Positions 18,251 through 26,323 are shown, counted from the stretch's first letter. The stretch is DNA of 64,000 bases from UBA6623 sp965217195 (GCA_965217195.1 CBDCHL010000004.1:186001-250000), one strand, 5' to 3'. Translations and numbers: made by a program. The notes: generated by a model from the letters alone, not told the origin.

Positions 18251-19708
18251 ATGACGCAAACCCTCGCTCGACTCACAGCCTCGGCCCTCTTCCTGGCACT
18301 CGCCCCGGCCGCGACAGAACAGAAAAAGCCCAATTTTATCGTTATCCTCACCGACGACCAGGGTTGGGGCGATCTCGGCGTCCAAGGCTCGCCCGACATT
18401 CGCACGCCCAATATTGACCGGCTGGCGGCGGAAGGCATTCGCTTTACAAGTTTCTACGCCGCGCCTTTCTGCGGACCTTCGCGAGCCGCCTTGCTCACCG
18501 GAAGTTACCCGCCGCGCAACAGCCTGGCTTTCAATCACGGGTCGAAGAGCACGAACACGGGAATCCACCCCGGCGAAATCACCATCGCCGAAATTCTCAA
18601 GAAACGGGGCTACCAGACAATGATGATCGGCAAGTGGCATCTGGGACACGCCGCGCCCTTCTTGCCGCATCGCCACGGTTTCGACCACTGGTTCGGGCTG
18701 CCCTATTCGAACGACATGTGGCGCTACCACCCGGTGATGCCGCCCACAAAGAACGAAGACGAACGCATGCACGCCGCACGCCGCCGAGCCGACTACACGG
18801 GTTTCGCCGGCCAAGGACGTTATTACGACGTCGATGCCGGCCAGGGATTTCCCGAACCGCTGCCGCTGATGGAAGACGACGAAATCGTCGCGCTCGATCC
18901 CGACCAGACGAAGCTCACAACCATGTATACCAAGCGTGCCGTGGAGTTCATCGAAGAAAACAAAGACCGCAACTTCTTTCTCTACCTGCCGCACGCCATG
19001 CCTCACGTTCCCTTGTTCGTGAATGCGGCGCGACAAGGGAAATCCATTCGCGGGCTCTATGGCGACGTCATCGAGGAAATCGATTGGAGCGTCGGAGAAA
19101 TCGTCGCCAAGCTCAAAGAGTTGGGCATCGACGGCAAGACACTGATTTGCTTCACCTCCGACAACGGCCCCTGGTTGCAGTACGGCGTGGACGGAGGCTC
19201 GGCGGGACCTTTCAGTCACGGCAAGGCGACGACCTGGGAAGGCGGGATGCGTGTACCCGGCATCTTTCGCTGGCCCGACGCGATTCCCGCCGGCCGGGTG
19301 ACTTCGGAACCGGCGTCGAACATGGACATCCTGCCGACCCTCGTTAAGCTCGCCGGCGCCGAGGTTCCGAGCGACCGCACGATCGACGGCGGCGATCTAT
19401 GGCCGCTGCTTTCCGGCCGCCCCGACGCCCGCTCGCCGTACACCGAGTTCTACTATTTCAACGGCGCGCAGCCGGCCCAGCTACCCCGCATCGAGGCCGT
19501 ACGCCGGGGCAAATGGAAGCTGCACCTGAGGCGCGGGGCCGACCCGTCGAAGCTGAAAGCGACGGCTCTCTATGATCTTCACGAAGACGTCGCTGAAAAA
19601 TTCGACCGACGAGAGCTGCACCCTGAGTTGGTCGAGAGCTTGCTCACCGCGGCGGAAAGTTTCGTCGACGAAATCCACCGCAATCGCCGCCCCCTCGGCC
19701 GAATCTAA
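18251..19708 (+). CDS. Secreted sulfatase (arylsulfatase A family)
   Basis: The product is 485 aa. A weak signal peptide (LARLTASALFLALAPAA) precedes the sulfatase domain: metal-binding Asp pair in NFIVILTDDQGWGDLG (about 28-43), the formylglycine site CGPSRAALLTG with Cys74 as the residue to be oxidised, then GKWHLGH and the C-terminal metal site FTSDNGPW. C-x-P-S-R is the type modified by the formylglycine-generating enzyme; no maturase gene is in the window. It would hydrolyse sulfate esters, for example on polysaccharides, outside the cytoplasm. The exact substrate cannot be predicted. Sulfatases and PSD1-type proteins often occur in the same genomes, but these two genes are not adjacent. 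Confidence 0.92.
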   Translation: MTQTLARLTASALFLALAPAATEQKKPNFIVILTDDQGWGDLGVQGSPDIRTPNIDRLAAEGIRFTSFYAAPFCGPSRAALLTGSYPPRNSLAFNHGSKSTNTGIHPGEITIAEILKKRGYQTMMIGKWHLGHAAPFLPHRHGFDHWFGLPYSNDMWRYHPVMPPTKNEDERMHAARRRADYTGFAGQGRYYDVDAGQGFPEPLPLMEDDEIVALDPDQTKLTTMYTKRAVEFIEENKDRNFFLYLPHAMPHVPLFVNAARQGKSIRGLYGDVIEEIDWSVGEIVAKLKELGIDGKTLICFTSDNGPWLQYGVDGGSAGPFSHGKATTWEGGMRVPGIFRWPDAIPAGRVTSEPASNMDILPTLVKLAGAEVPSDRTIDGGDLWPLLSGRPDARSPYTEFYYFNGAQPAQLPRIEAVRRGKWKLHLRRGADPSKLKATALYDLHEDVAEKFDRRELHPELVESLLTAAESFVDEIHRNRRPLGRI

Positions 19709-19995
19709 CCACCAAAACCGGGCCGCGAGAGTAATCGAGCGGTATGCGATGAGAACCTTGACCACAACAAAGGTGGCGGGTCTTCCGAAGCTCGGGGACC
19801 GCAAAGAGTGCGTAGCGCAGGGTTCAAAGAAACCCGCGGCTTTACTCCGCAACGCCCACGGACTGCTGGTCTAGTGGGGCCACCGGCCGCGCCGGGTCGA
19901 TCAGGAAGAAACTTGGGCGACGGTTCGCGGAGGACCGCGCCGCGAGGCGGCGCGGCTCGGATGGGTGAAAATTGAACTGGATTTGAAGTTTCAGG
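19709..19995. other. Convergent gap with repeats and no gene
   Basis: About 290 bases lie between the sulfatase and the HAD phosphatase. The gap holds a family B repeat and, near 19876, a GCCACCGGCCGCGCC segment that recurs at about 43137. The sequence GCCGCGAGAGTAATCG near 19723 recurs at the end of the reductase gene (about 18120). No open frame here looks like a gene. Confidence 0.5.
19808..19843 (+). repeat. Dispersed repeat family B, copy 1
   Basis: The core TGCGTAGCGCAGGGTTC is followed by AAAGAAACCCGCGGC and forms a hairpin between its two halves (GGGTT / AACCC). Copies with related sequence are at 35823, 49977 and 57173. It lies after the sulfatase stop. Confidence 0.65.
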
Positions 19996-20667
19996 CTAGG
20001 CGGTCGAAGTCGCGATCCCATTACTGACGACGGCGAGTAGCTCGCCAATATCATCCAATAGGATTTCGGGCGGCTCGGCCACAAGCGTTTCGGGTTGCAA
20101 ACCATAGGTCACGCCGCAGGACGCAACGCCCGCGTTACGCGCCGTCCGGACGTCCACCGCGCTGTCGCCAACCATGAGAGTACGAGCCTTGGCGGCTCCC
20201 ATCTCTTCCATCAACAGATTGAGTCCGTACGGGTCGGGCTTCTTCGCCTTGAAGCTGTTGCCGCCGTAGACGCGGCGAAAATGCGCGGCCAAGCCGAGCC
20301 TTTCGATCATCAAAGTCGAAAACCGCACCGGCTTATTCGTAAGAACGGCCAGGTTGCGCCCGGAATCCAATAGCGAGTCCACGGTCTCCTGAACGCGCGG
20401 GTAAAGCGTCGTATTGTCGAGCATGTGATCGCGGTAATACTCGTAGAAAAACTCCAGAGCCCGATCGGCCTGCTGTTGCGAGGCCCGCGGGCCCAACGAT
20501 CGGCGTATCAACGTCGGCGCTCCGTTCCCGACGTAGGAATAAATGAGCTCAGGCTCGAGCGGCGCCATCCCGGCGTCGGCCCGAGCAGCGTTGACGGCGA
20601 GCACAAGATCGAGTTTCGAGTCAACCAGCGTCCCGTCGAGGTCGAAAACAATGAGGTCGAACGCCAC
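19996..20667 (-). CDS. HAD-family phosphatase (phosphoglycolate phosphatase-like)
   Basis: The product is 223 aa from a GTG start. The HAD motifs are clear: motif I FDLDGTLVDS with the nucleophile Asp9 and Asp11, motif II VLTNKP (Thr in motif position), motif III Lys in FKAKKPDP, and motif IV GDSAVDVRTARNAG. The helical cap (about 20-80) places it in subfamily IA, with phosphoglycolate phosphatase (Gph) as the closest well-known member. Substrate preference in this subfamily cannot be fixed by sequence. It lies 83 bases downstream of thiG on the same strand and may be co-transcribed with it, but no thiamine link is evident. Confidence 0.85.
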   Translation of the reverse strand: MAFDLIVFDLDGTLVDSKLDLVLAVNAARADAGMAPLEPELIYSYVGNGAPTLIRRSLGPRASQQQADRALEFFYEYYRDHMLDNTTLYPRVQETVDSLLDSGRNLAVLTNKPVRFSTLMIERLGLAAHFRRVYGGNSFKAKKPDPYGLNLLMEEMGAAKARTLMVGDSAVDVRTARNAGVASCGVTYGLQPETLVAEPPEILLDDIGELLAVVSNGIATSTA

Positions 20668-20750
20668 GACGTTTCAGTCTAACAATCGACTGTTCGGGGA
20701 ACTGCACGCCTAGCCTGGCGGTGCTCGATGTAATCGGGGGGATAGGTCAG

Positions 20751-21521
20751 TTACCGAACGACCCCTTCAAGCGGACTGCTGGCCGAGGCGTAAAGACGTT
20801 TCTCCATCCGGCCCGCTTCCCAAGCGAGTCGCCCGGCATCAACCGCGTACTTCATGGCCAACGCCATTTTTTCCGCCTCTCGCGCGGCGGCGATCGCGGT
20901 ATTCATCAATACGCCGTCAGCCCCCAATTCCATTGTGCGCGTCGCATCGGAGGCCGTCCCCACGCCGGCATCAACGATCAACGGAACTTCCGTGATCATC
21001 TCTCTCAGGATTTTCAAGTTCGTTTCGTTCTGAACGCCCAGCCCCGAGCCGATCGGCGCCGCCAGAGGCATCACTGCGGAAGCGCCCGCATCGATCAATT
21101 TGCGTGCATTGATGAGGTCGTCATTTGTGTAGGGCAAGACGATGAAGCCCTCTTTGACGAGGACCTTGGTCGCCTCGAGCAGCCCCTCGTTGTCGGGAAA
21201 CAGTGTCTTCTCGTCGCCGATGACTTCGAGCTTCACCCAGTTGGAAAGGCCCACCTCGCGAGCCAGCCGCGCAGTGCGCATAGCCTCGTCCGCGCTATAG
21301 CACCCCGCCGTATTGGGCAGGATAAACATCTTGTCGCGGTCGATGTAGTCCAGCAACGATTCTTTCGAGCGGTCGGTGAGGTTCACCCGCCGCACGGCGA
21401 CCGTAACGAAGTCCGATCCCGACAGCTCGTGGCAACGCTTCATCTCTTCGAAGCTGCGGTACTTTCCCGTGCCTACGATCAGGCGGGAGCGAAAATCACG
21501 GTCGGCGATCCGGAGACTCAT
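20751..21521 (-). CDS. thiG: Thiazole synthase ThiG
   Basis: The product is 256 aa from ATG 21521; the frame is open further upstream, but the family N-terminus is SLRIADRDFRSRLIVGTGKY. Further family marks are VRRVNLTD, the NTAGCYSADEAMRTA segment, WVKLEVIGDEKTLFPDN and the phosphate-binding GVGTASDATRTMELGADGVL. ThiG joins 1-deoxyxylulose phosphate, dehydroglycine and ThiS thiocarboxylate to make the thiazole part of thiamine. No thiS, thiO/thiH or thiF is adjacent, so the pathway must be completed elsewhere. A well-formed promoter ends eight bases from the start codon (separate entry), which implies little or no 5' leader and hence no TPP riboswitch. Confidence 0.95.
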   Translation of the reverse strand: MSLRIADRDFRSRLIVGTGKYRSFEEMKRCHELSGSDFVTVAVRRVNLTDRSKESLLDYIDRDKMFILPNTAGCYSADEAMRTARLAREVGLSNWVKLEVIGDEKTLFPDNEGLLEATKVLVKEGFIVLPYTNDDLINARKLIDAGASAVMPLAAPIGSGLGVQNETNLKILREMITEVPLIVDAGVGTASDATRTMELGADGVLMNTAIAAAREAEKMALAMKYAVDAGRLAWEAGRMEKRLYASASSPLEGVVR

Positions 21522-21528
21522 GGCTTCG

Positions 21529-21557
21529 ATTGTAGTGGCTGTCGAGACCGGCGGCAA
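21529..21557 (-). promoter_or_regulatory. Promoter for thiG, probably leaderless
   Basis: Read on the minus strand, TTGCCG (21552-21557) and TACAAT (21529-21534) are 17 bases apart. The -10 box ends seven bases before the ATG of thiG, so the transcript would start at or next to the A of ATG. No Shine-Dalgarno lies between. Confidence 0.55.
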
Positions 21558-21652
21558 TGCGAAACGGCGACCGCTCTCGATCCGGGGTAAACTGACAGAT
21601 TGATCGGGGCCGCCCGGCCGGTCCGCTTGCGTTCGGAGGCACTGAACTTTCC

Positions 21653-21820
21653 ATGGCAAAACAGGAAAAGCGCATCGATCACAAATTGAAATGCGATTGC
21701 GGCGCAACATTGGAGATGACGATGGTCATCCGTTGGGAAGAAGGCGGCATGGGCGAGACGGAGAAGTCAATCGAAGGCAGAGAATTCTGGCAACACATGC
21801 TGCACTGCATCGGCGAATGA
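21653..21820 (+). CDS. Small hypothetical Cys/His protein
   Basis: This frame encodes 55 residues starting MAKQEKRIDHKLKCDCGATL and ending in HMLHCIGE. The CxCG pair near residue 14 and the HxxHC near the C-terminus suggest a small metal-binding protein, but I do not recognise a family. GGAGG lies at 21635-21639, about 13 bases before the ATG, a rather long spacing. It is divergent from thiG and precedes two other small genes. Support is composition and a plausible ordered sequence only. Confidence 0.5.
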   Translation: MAKQEKRIDHKLKCDCGATLEMTMVIRWEEGGMGETEKSIEGREFWQHMLHCIGE

Positions 21821-21839
21821 GTATTCCAGGTGCCCGCGG

Positions 21840-21900
21840 CCGTGGTAGGAGCGGCACTCGTGCCGGTCCTAGTCAACGGTAACGACAGGCTCTCAGCCGG
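21840..21900 (+). repeat. Dispersed hairpin family D, diverged copy
   Basis: GGAGCGGCACTCGTGCCGG followed by GTCAACGGTAACGACAGGCT parallels the better copy at 43046 (CGCTCGTGTTTGTCCC, then CAACGGTCAAGACAAGCT). Both have a central ACTCGTG/GCTCGTG turn and then a CTCTCAGC tail. It lies between two small genes. Confidence 0.45.
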
Positions 21901-21958
21901 TCGTTTTGCCATGGGGTTTTGGCCGCCACGCATGGCGGTCACCGCGGCCAACCTCTTA

Positions 21959-22240
21959 ATGAATCACCGCGCGACACCGTCTCGGATGACCCGCTTCCGG
22001 CGCATCGGTCGGTTCCTCTGGACAGCCACCCGCGGCTATCGATTTCGGCCCTGGGCAAGCCCCTACCTACGGTGGCGGATCGAGACCTACTGGGGCTATC
22101 CCGCAGCCGAAATCGGGGCCGGGCGATTCTTCTCTTTCACCTGGAAAAGGAAGCGGGACTTGGCGCGCTTCCTCGACTGGGCGGCAGGGATGGCAGCGGC
22201 GACCGACGCCTCACAAAAACGCCATCGTCTTCACTCCTGA
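21959..22240 (+). CDS. Small basic protein of unknown function
   Basis: The product is 93 aa from ATG 21959 (ATG 21986 is equally plausible and would give MTRFRRIGRFLWTATRGYRF). The sequence is rich in Arg, Trp and Tyr, with RPWASPYLRWRIETYWG, and reads like a conserved protein and not random frame. I recall similar short Arg/Trp-rich hypothetical proteins in Acidobacteriota but assign no function. The frame remains open upstream to 21830, but that part overlaps repeat DNA. Its last 30 bases overlap the end of the convergent zinc-site gene. Confidence 0.55.
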   Translation: MNHRATPSRMTRFRRIGRFLWTATRGYRFRPWASPYLRWRIETYWGYPAAEIGAGRFFSFTWKRKRDLARFLDWAAGMAAATDASQKRHRLHS

Positions 22241-22483
22241 AATCTCGAAGTGTCTGCGGCAGCGAAGATTGTTGCAGCCCACCCGATCGTCTTTCAGCAC
22301 CATGTAGGACTGCGCCTTTTGAAAACGCGCCCGGTCACGTTCGTCGGCGCCGCGCGGAAGCTTGTCCTTCTTCTTGCGCACGACCCACCGCAGCGAGTAT
22401 TCGTTCACTTCCCGACAGTAGGGGCAATTCAGGCGGGCCGGCTTGGTGGCCTCCGATTGGTTGAAGAAATCTTGCTCGCGCAC
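22211..22483 (-). CDS. Small protein with two CxxC-like metal sites
   Basis: From GTG 22483 the product is 90 aa (VREQDFFNQSEATKP...). GGGGA five bases upstream favours this start over the ATG at 22552. Cys pairs occur in LNCPYCREVNEY and VGCNNLRCRRHF, arranged like a zinc ribbon separated by about 45 residues (RWVVRKKKDKLPRGADERDR between them). The ordered pattern and the codon use support a real gene. I do not know the family. It is convergent with the small Arg/Trp-rich gene and divergent from nuoC. Confidence 0.6.
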   Translation of the reverse strand: MREQDFFNQSEATKPARLNCPYCREVNEYSLRWVVRKKKDKLPRGADERDRARFQKAQSYMVLKDDRVGCNNLRCRRHFEISGVKTMAFL

Positions 22484-22625
22484 GGTCCCCGCATTATGCA
22501 ACAAAACGATCCCGCGCCGAACGCGACGCACCCCGAGCGTACCGCGCATCACGGTCGTCGGTGACGCTGAAATAGCCCGCCCGCGGCCTTCTCAGCGCCC
22601 CGCGGGCTGCTCCAAGCGGTTTCAA

Positions 22626-22653
22626 TTGACACCCTATTTGCCGGTGTGATAAA
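22626..22653 (+). promoter_or_regulatory. Probable nuo operon promoter
   Basis: TTGACA at 22626-22631 and GATAAA at 22648-22653 are 16 bases apart, giving a leader of about 65-70 bases before nuoC. The -35 box is perfect and the -10 box matches four of six. It is the only good promoter seen upstream of the nuo genes. Confidence 0.5.
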
Positions 22654-22726
22654 CACGTAGGTTCCCTCGCGACAACCTGGGTCGGGCCGGCATGTAGTCG
22701 CGGTGTTGTCTGAGGTAGAGTGATAC

Positions 22727-23662
22727 ATGGAAGACGAGAACAAACCGGGCGGCGGGGCAGGCGATTCCTCCCCGGGAAAGCTTGCTGAGACTGACCAGCC
22801 TGCATCCCCAACGCCCGGGGAAGCGGGTTCGACGCCGCCTGCGGCCGAATCCTCTCCCAAGTTGCCGGCGGAAACCCCGGCCGCAAAGCCCACGCCGCCG
22901 ATCGCTGCCGACGTGCCTGCCGCGAAACCGGCGGTCCCTGCTCCCCCGGTTGAAAAACCTACGGTCGCGGATACCCCCGCGGCCAAGCCCGAAGCCCCCG
23001 CTGCCCCGGATGCCCCTGCAATCCCGGCCGCCCCTTCCGCCGCGGCAAAACAAGAGGACAAGCCCCCTCCGGCCGCGAAAGCGGAAGACAAGCCCGCTCC
23101 GGCCGCGGAAGCCAAGAAGGAGCCGCCGCCGAAGCCCGCTAAGAAGCCCGCTGTCATGGAGACGGCGCCTTGGGAAGGCTCCCTCCCTGACGCGCTGAAA
23201 GAGCGGTTTGGCGAACAAATCAAAGAGTTTCTAAGCTATCGGGACCAAAACTTCCTCCTTGCGGATGTCGACGCCGCGGTTTCGATCATCGAGTACCTCA
23301 AGGTCGAGCAAGACTTTGACTATCTCGTCGACATCACCGCCGTCGACGACCCGGAGCAGGAAAAGCGTTTCGAGCTGGTGTGGATTCTCTACTCCTTCGC
23401 ACGCAATGAACGGGTGCGCATCAAAGCCAGGCTCGGCGAGGAAGACAGTGCCCAAACCGTTGTCGGCGTCCATATTACGGCCGACTGGCTCGAGCGCGAG
23501 GTCTTCGACATGTTCGGCGTCCGCTTTGAAGGCCATCCCAACATGACGCGGATTCTGCTGCCCGAGGAATGGCAAGGGCATCCCTTGCGGAAAGACTACT
23601 CGATCATTCAACAGGATGAGGATTGGGTTCGCGAGAACCTTCAGATTGAGAGTGGGCAGTAA
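22727..23662 (+). CDS. nuoC: NADH-quinone oxidoreductase subunit C with Pro/Ala-rich extension
   Basis: The product is 311 aa. Residues about 145-311 are a standard NuoC (30-kDa subunit): DYLVDITAVDDPEQEKRFEL, the signature LEREVFDMFGVRFEGHPNM, and the C-terminal GHPLRKDYS. The first 140 residues are low complexity, built of Pro, Ala, Lys and Glu (for example PAAKPTPPIAADVPAAKPAV), which ordinary NuoC lacks. An internal ATG at 23155 would give a normal-length protein, but no ribosome site precedes it, whereas GAGG precedes 22727. NuoC is part of the peripheral Q module and carries no cofactor. It overlaps nuoD by one base. Confidence 0.93.
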   Translation: MEDENKPGGGAGDSSPGKLAETDQPASPTPGEAGSTPPAAESSPKLPAETPAAKPTPPIAADVPAAKPAVPAPPVEKPTVADTPAAKPEAPAAPDAPAIPAAPSAAAKQEDKPPPAAKAEDKPAPAAEAKKEPPPKPAKKPAVMETAPWEGSLPDALKERFGEQIKEFLSYRDQNFLLADVDAAVSIIEYLKVEQDFDYLVDITAVDDPEQEKRFELVWILYSFARNERVRIKARLGEEDSAQTVVGVHITADWLEREVFDMFGVRFEGHPNMTRILLPEEWQGHPLRKDYSIIQQDEDWVRENLQIESGQ

Positions 23663-24774
23663 TGGCGGAAGCGACCTTTCTCGAAGCCAATGAATTGGTT
23701 TTGAACATGGGGCCGCAGCACCCCTCGACCCACGGCGTGCTGCGCGTGATCCTCAAGCTCGACGGCGAGCGCGTGCTCGGAACCGAATGCATCATTGGCT
23801 ACCTGCACCGCGGCGTCGAGAAGATCGCTGAAAACCGCACCTACAAGCAGTTTGCCCCCTACGTCGACCGCATGGACTACGTTGCCGCCGTGTCGAACGG
23901 CCTCGGCTATTGCCATGCCGTCGAGACCATGGCGGGGATTGAAGTCCCCGAGCGGGCTCAAGTGGTGCGTGTCATTCTCTCGGAGTTGAACCGCATTTCG
24001 AGCCACTTGCTGTGGCTGGGAACGCATGCCCTCGACATCGGCGCCATCACGCCGGTCTTCTACTGCTTTCGCGAGCGCGAGGAAGTCCTCAAGATCTTTG
24101 AGAAGTATTGCGGCGCGCGGCTCACGACGCACGCCTTTCGCATCGGCGGGCTGCAATATGAGACCTACGACACCTTCGAGGAAGACTGCATCAAGTTCTG
24201 CGACTTGTTTGGCCCGAAGGTCGACGAGTACGAGGAACTGCTGACGACCAACCGCATCTGGGTTGGCCGCACGAAAGGCGTCGGCGTGCTTACGGGCGAC
24301 GAGTGCAAGGACTACGGTGTCACCGGGCCGGTGCTGCGCGCCGCGGGAGTCAAGTGGGACATCCGCAGAGCGCTGCCCTACTCGGGATACGAGAACTATG
24401 ATTTCGAGATCCCGACGGCGGAGAACGGCGACACCTACGACCGGTATCTGGTCCGTATGCAGGAGATGCGGCAGTCGGTGCGCATTATTCGCCAAGGCGT
24501 CGAGAAGCTCGCACCCGGCCCGATCATGGGCAAGGTCGCCAAGGTGTTCAAGCCGCCGATCGGCGAGGCCTACACGTCGATTGAGGGGCCGAAGGGCGAG
24601 TTGGGGTATTACGTGGTGAGCGACGGCTCGATGCAGCCTTACCGGGTACGCGTGAGACCGCCGTCTTTCGTGAACTTGCAGGCGCTCGACCGGATGTGCC
24701 GGGGATCGTTGATCGCCGATGTGGTGGCGATTATCGGCACGATTGATATCGTGCTGGGCGAGGTGGATCGATAG
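23662..24774 (+). CDS. nuoD: NADH-quinone oxidoreductase subunit D
   Basis: The product is 370 aa, a usual bacterial NuoD (49-kDa) length. The family signature is clear: NMGPQHPSTHGVLRVILKLD near the start (quinone-site His loop), LHRGVEKIAENRTYKQ, YVDRMDYVAAVSN, and the C-terminal SIEGPKGELGYYVVSDGS and DVVAIIGTIDIVLGEVDR. It forms the quinone-binding cavity with NuoB, which is not encoded in this window. Normally nuoE, F and G follow; here a family A repeat and then nuoH come next. Confidence 0.96.
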   Translation: MAEATFLEANELVLNMGPQHPSTHGVLRVILKLDGERVLGTECIIGYLHRGVEKIAENRTYKQFAPYVDRMDYVAAVSNGLGYCHAVETMAGIEVPERAQVVRVILSELNRISSHLLWLGTHALDIGAITPVFYCFREREEVLKIFEKYCGARLTTHAFRIGGLQYETYDTFEEDCIKFCDLFGPKVDEYEELLTTNRIWVGRTKGVGVLTGDECKDYGVTGPVLRAAGVKWDIRRALPYSGYENYDFEIPTAENGDTYDRYLVRMQEMRQSVRIIRQGVEKLAPGPIMGKVAKVFKPPIGEAYTSIEGPKGELGYYVVSDGSMQPYRVRVRPPSFVNLQALDRMCRGSLIADVVAIIGTIDIVLGEVDR

Positions 24775-24812
24775 GGAGGTGGGCCCGGGCAATGCGGGCA
24801 AGGGCGGGAAGG

Positions 24813-24864
24813 ATGTCGCCACGAGTGGCGACACGGCACGCTGGAAGCGTGCGCCACGTCGGGC
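24813..24864 (+). repeat. Double-hairpin repeat family A, copy 2 (nuoD-nuoH)
   Basis: Perfect stems TGTCGCCA / TGGCGACA (loop CGAG) and GCACGC / GCGTGC (loop TGGAA) are followed by GCCACGTCGGGC. It occupies the 140-base gap between nuoD and nuoH and is in the same orientation as transcription. A short frame from its ATG runs to just before nuoH (ending TGA at about 24899) but has no support as a gene. Confidence 0.85.
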
Positions 24865-24914
24865 GACACTGCACTGCGCTACGTTGGTCTGCTGAATGAG
24901 TTGAAAGCACGTTG

Positions 24915-26096
24915 ATGGAAGAACTGCTGAACAATCCTTACGTTACGGCGTTCATCTTCACGGCGATTATCGTCGCACTGTTTCCGTTGGTGGCCGGCTA
25001 CATCGTGTTGCTGGAGCGCAAGGTCTTGGCGGACTTACAGGTGCGGCTGGGGCCGATGCGAGTGGGGCCGTACGGGTTCCTGCAGCCGCTGGCGGATGCC
25101 TTTAAGCTGCTGCTCAAAGAAGACGTGATCCCGGCCCAAGCCGACAAGTGGATTTTCTGGTTCGCGCCGATTCTGTCGACCGTCACGGCCTTGACTGCCT
25201 TTGCGGTTCTGCCGCTGAGCGATAAGTTTTTCGTCGCCGACGTGAACATCGGCATTCTGTTCGTGCTGGCCATGTCGTCGGTCGGCATTTTGGGGATCAT
25301 CCTCGGCGGTTGGTCTTCCAACAGCAAATACTCCTTGCTCGGATCGCTGCGCTCGGCGGCGCAGATGGTCAGCTACGAAGTGCCGCTCGGCTTCTCGGTC
25401 GTAAGCGGGTTGATGGTGGCCGGGACGTTGAGTATGCAGGGGATCGTTCTCAGCCAACTCGAGCAGGGCTCATGGATCGCCTTTTCCAATTACGGGCTGA
25501 TGCTCGTGCCGACGGTGCTGTTTTTCATCTCCGGGGTCGCCGAGACGAACCGCGCGCCGTTTGACTTGCCCGAAGCCGAATCGGAAATCGTGGCCGGCTT
25601 CCATACCGAGTTCAGCGGCTTCCGCTTCGCTCTCTACTTCCTGGCGGAATACGCGGGCATCTTCGTGATCAGCTCAGTCGGCGTGACGGTCTTTTTCGGG
25701 GGCTGGTTGCGTCCCTTCCCGAGCGTCGATTGGCTCGCGCTGGTGTTTGACAAAGCCTTCCCAGTCGCGGTGTTCGGGATTCTCGGCTTGATGTGCGTGC
25801 GCGGCGTGATGAAGCTGATGTTGATCGAGCAGAAAGCCGTAATGGCCGTTGTGGGCGGCGGGATGTTCTTGCTCGCCCTGCTGTTTGTGATCCCCGCAGT
25901 GAACCCGCTCATCATCGGGTTGTTCTGGTTTTTGTTCAAGGTGTTCCTTGTTGTGTACGTGTTTATTTGGTTTCGCGGTACCTTTCCGCGCTACCGGTAT
26001 GACCAGCTCATGCGGGTGGGGTGGTCGTTTTTAATTCCGATCAGCATCGGCGCGTTGATTGTGAATGCGGCGGTTCTGTTGTGGACGAGGTCGTAG
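24915..26096 (+). CDS. nuoH: NADH-quinone oxidoreductase subunit H
   Basis: The product is 393 aa from ATG 24915 (a TTG lies directly before it). About eight membrane helices are visible. Family marks are LERKVLADLQVRLGPMRVGP in the first cytoplasmic loop, KLLLKEDVIPAQAD, SKYSLLGSLRSAAQMVSYEV, and the acidic loop GVAETNRAPFDLPEAESEIV, then GFHTEFSGFRF. NuoH anchors the peripheral arm and builds the quinone channel. The protein is slightly longer than E. coli NuoH (325 aa), mostly in the C-terminal helices. Confidence 0.96.
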   Translation: MEELLNNPYVTAFIFTAIIVALFPLVAGYIVLLERKVLADLQVRLGPMRVGPYGFLQPLADAFKLLLKEDVIPAQADKWIFWFAPILSTVTALTAFAVLPLSDKFFVADVNIGILFVLAMSSVGILGIILGGWSSNSKYSLLGSLRSAAQMVSYEVPLGFSVVSGLMVAGTLSMQGIVLSQLEQGSWIAFSNYGLMLVPTVLFFISGVAETNRAPFDLPEAESEIVAGFHTEFSGFRFALYFLAEYAGIFVISSVGVTVFFGGWLRPFPSVDWLALVFDKAFPVAVFGILGLMCVRGVMKLMLIEQKAVMAVVGGGMFLLALLFVIPAVNPLIIGLFWFLFKVFLVVYVFIWFRGTFPRYRYDQLMRVGWSFLIPISIGALIVNAAVLLWTRS

Positions 26097-26188
26097 GGTG
26101 ATGAAAGAATTGGGGGCGATTTCGCTTCGATGGACCCGCGGATGAGTAACTAAATGACCAACGAGTTTGGGAGAGGGTTGGAGCAGAC

Positions 26189-26240
26189 ATGTCGCCAAGA
26201 GTGGCGACACGGCACGCTGAAAGCGTGCGCCACGTCGGGC
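26189..26240 (+). repeat. Double-hairpin repeat family A, copy 3 (nuoH-nuoI)
   Basis: Stems TGTCGCCA / TGGCGACA (loop AGAG) and GCACGC / GCGTGC (loop TGAAA) are followed by GCCACGTCGGGC. It lies in the 227-base gap between nuoH and nuoI, sense to transcription. The upstream flank GGAGCAGACATG closely matches GGAGCAGAGATG at copy 1, so conservation extends beyond the two hairpins and includes a ribosome-site-like GGAG and an ATG. Confidence 0.85.
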
Positions 26241-26323
26241 GGGCGAGACGCCGAGTCGCTCTTGCGCTCGGTTCGGGTCCCGAATTTTCGCGACGAGGTT
26301 TTTGAGTTGAATAAGGCTGGGGA

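Noticed and set aside
22549..23223. Gly/Ala-rich 224-aa frame antisense to the NuoC extension
   Set aside because: It is the reverse reading of Pro/Ala codons (GCC, CCG), which gives Gly/Ala automatically.
24787..24899. Short frames running through family A repeats (for example beginning MSPRVATRHAGSVRHVG)
   Set aside because: The same peptide appears at each copy because of the repeat; except at malQ there is no in-frame gene behind it.
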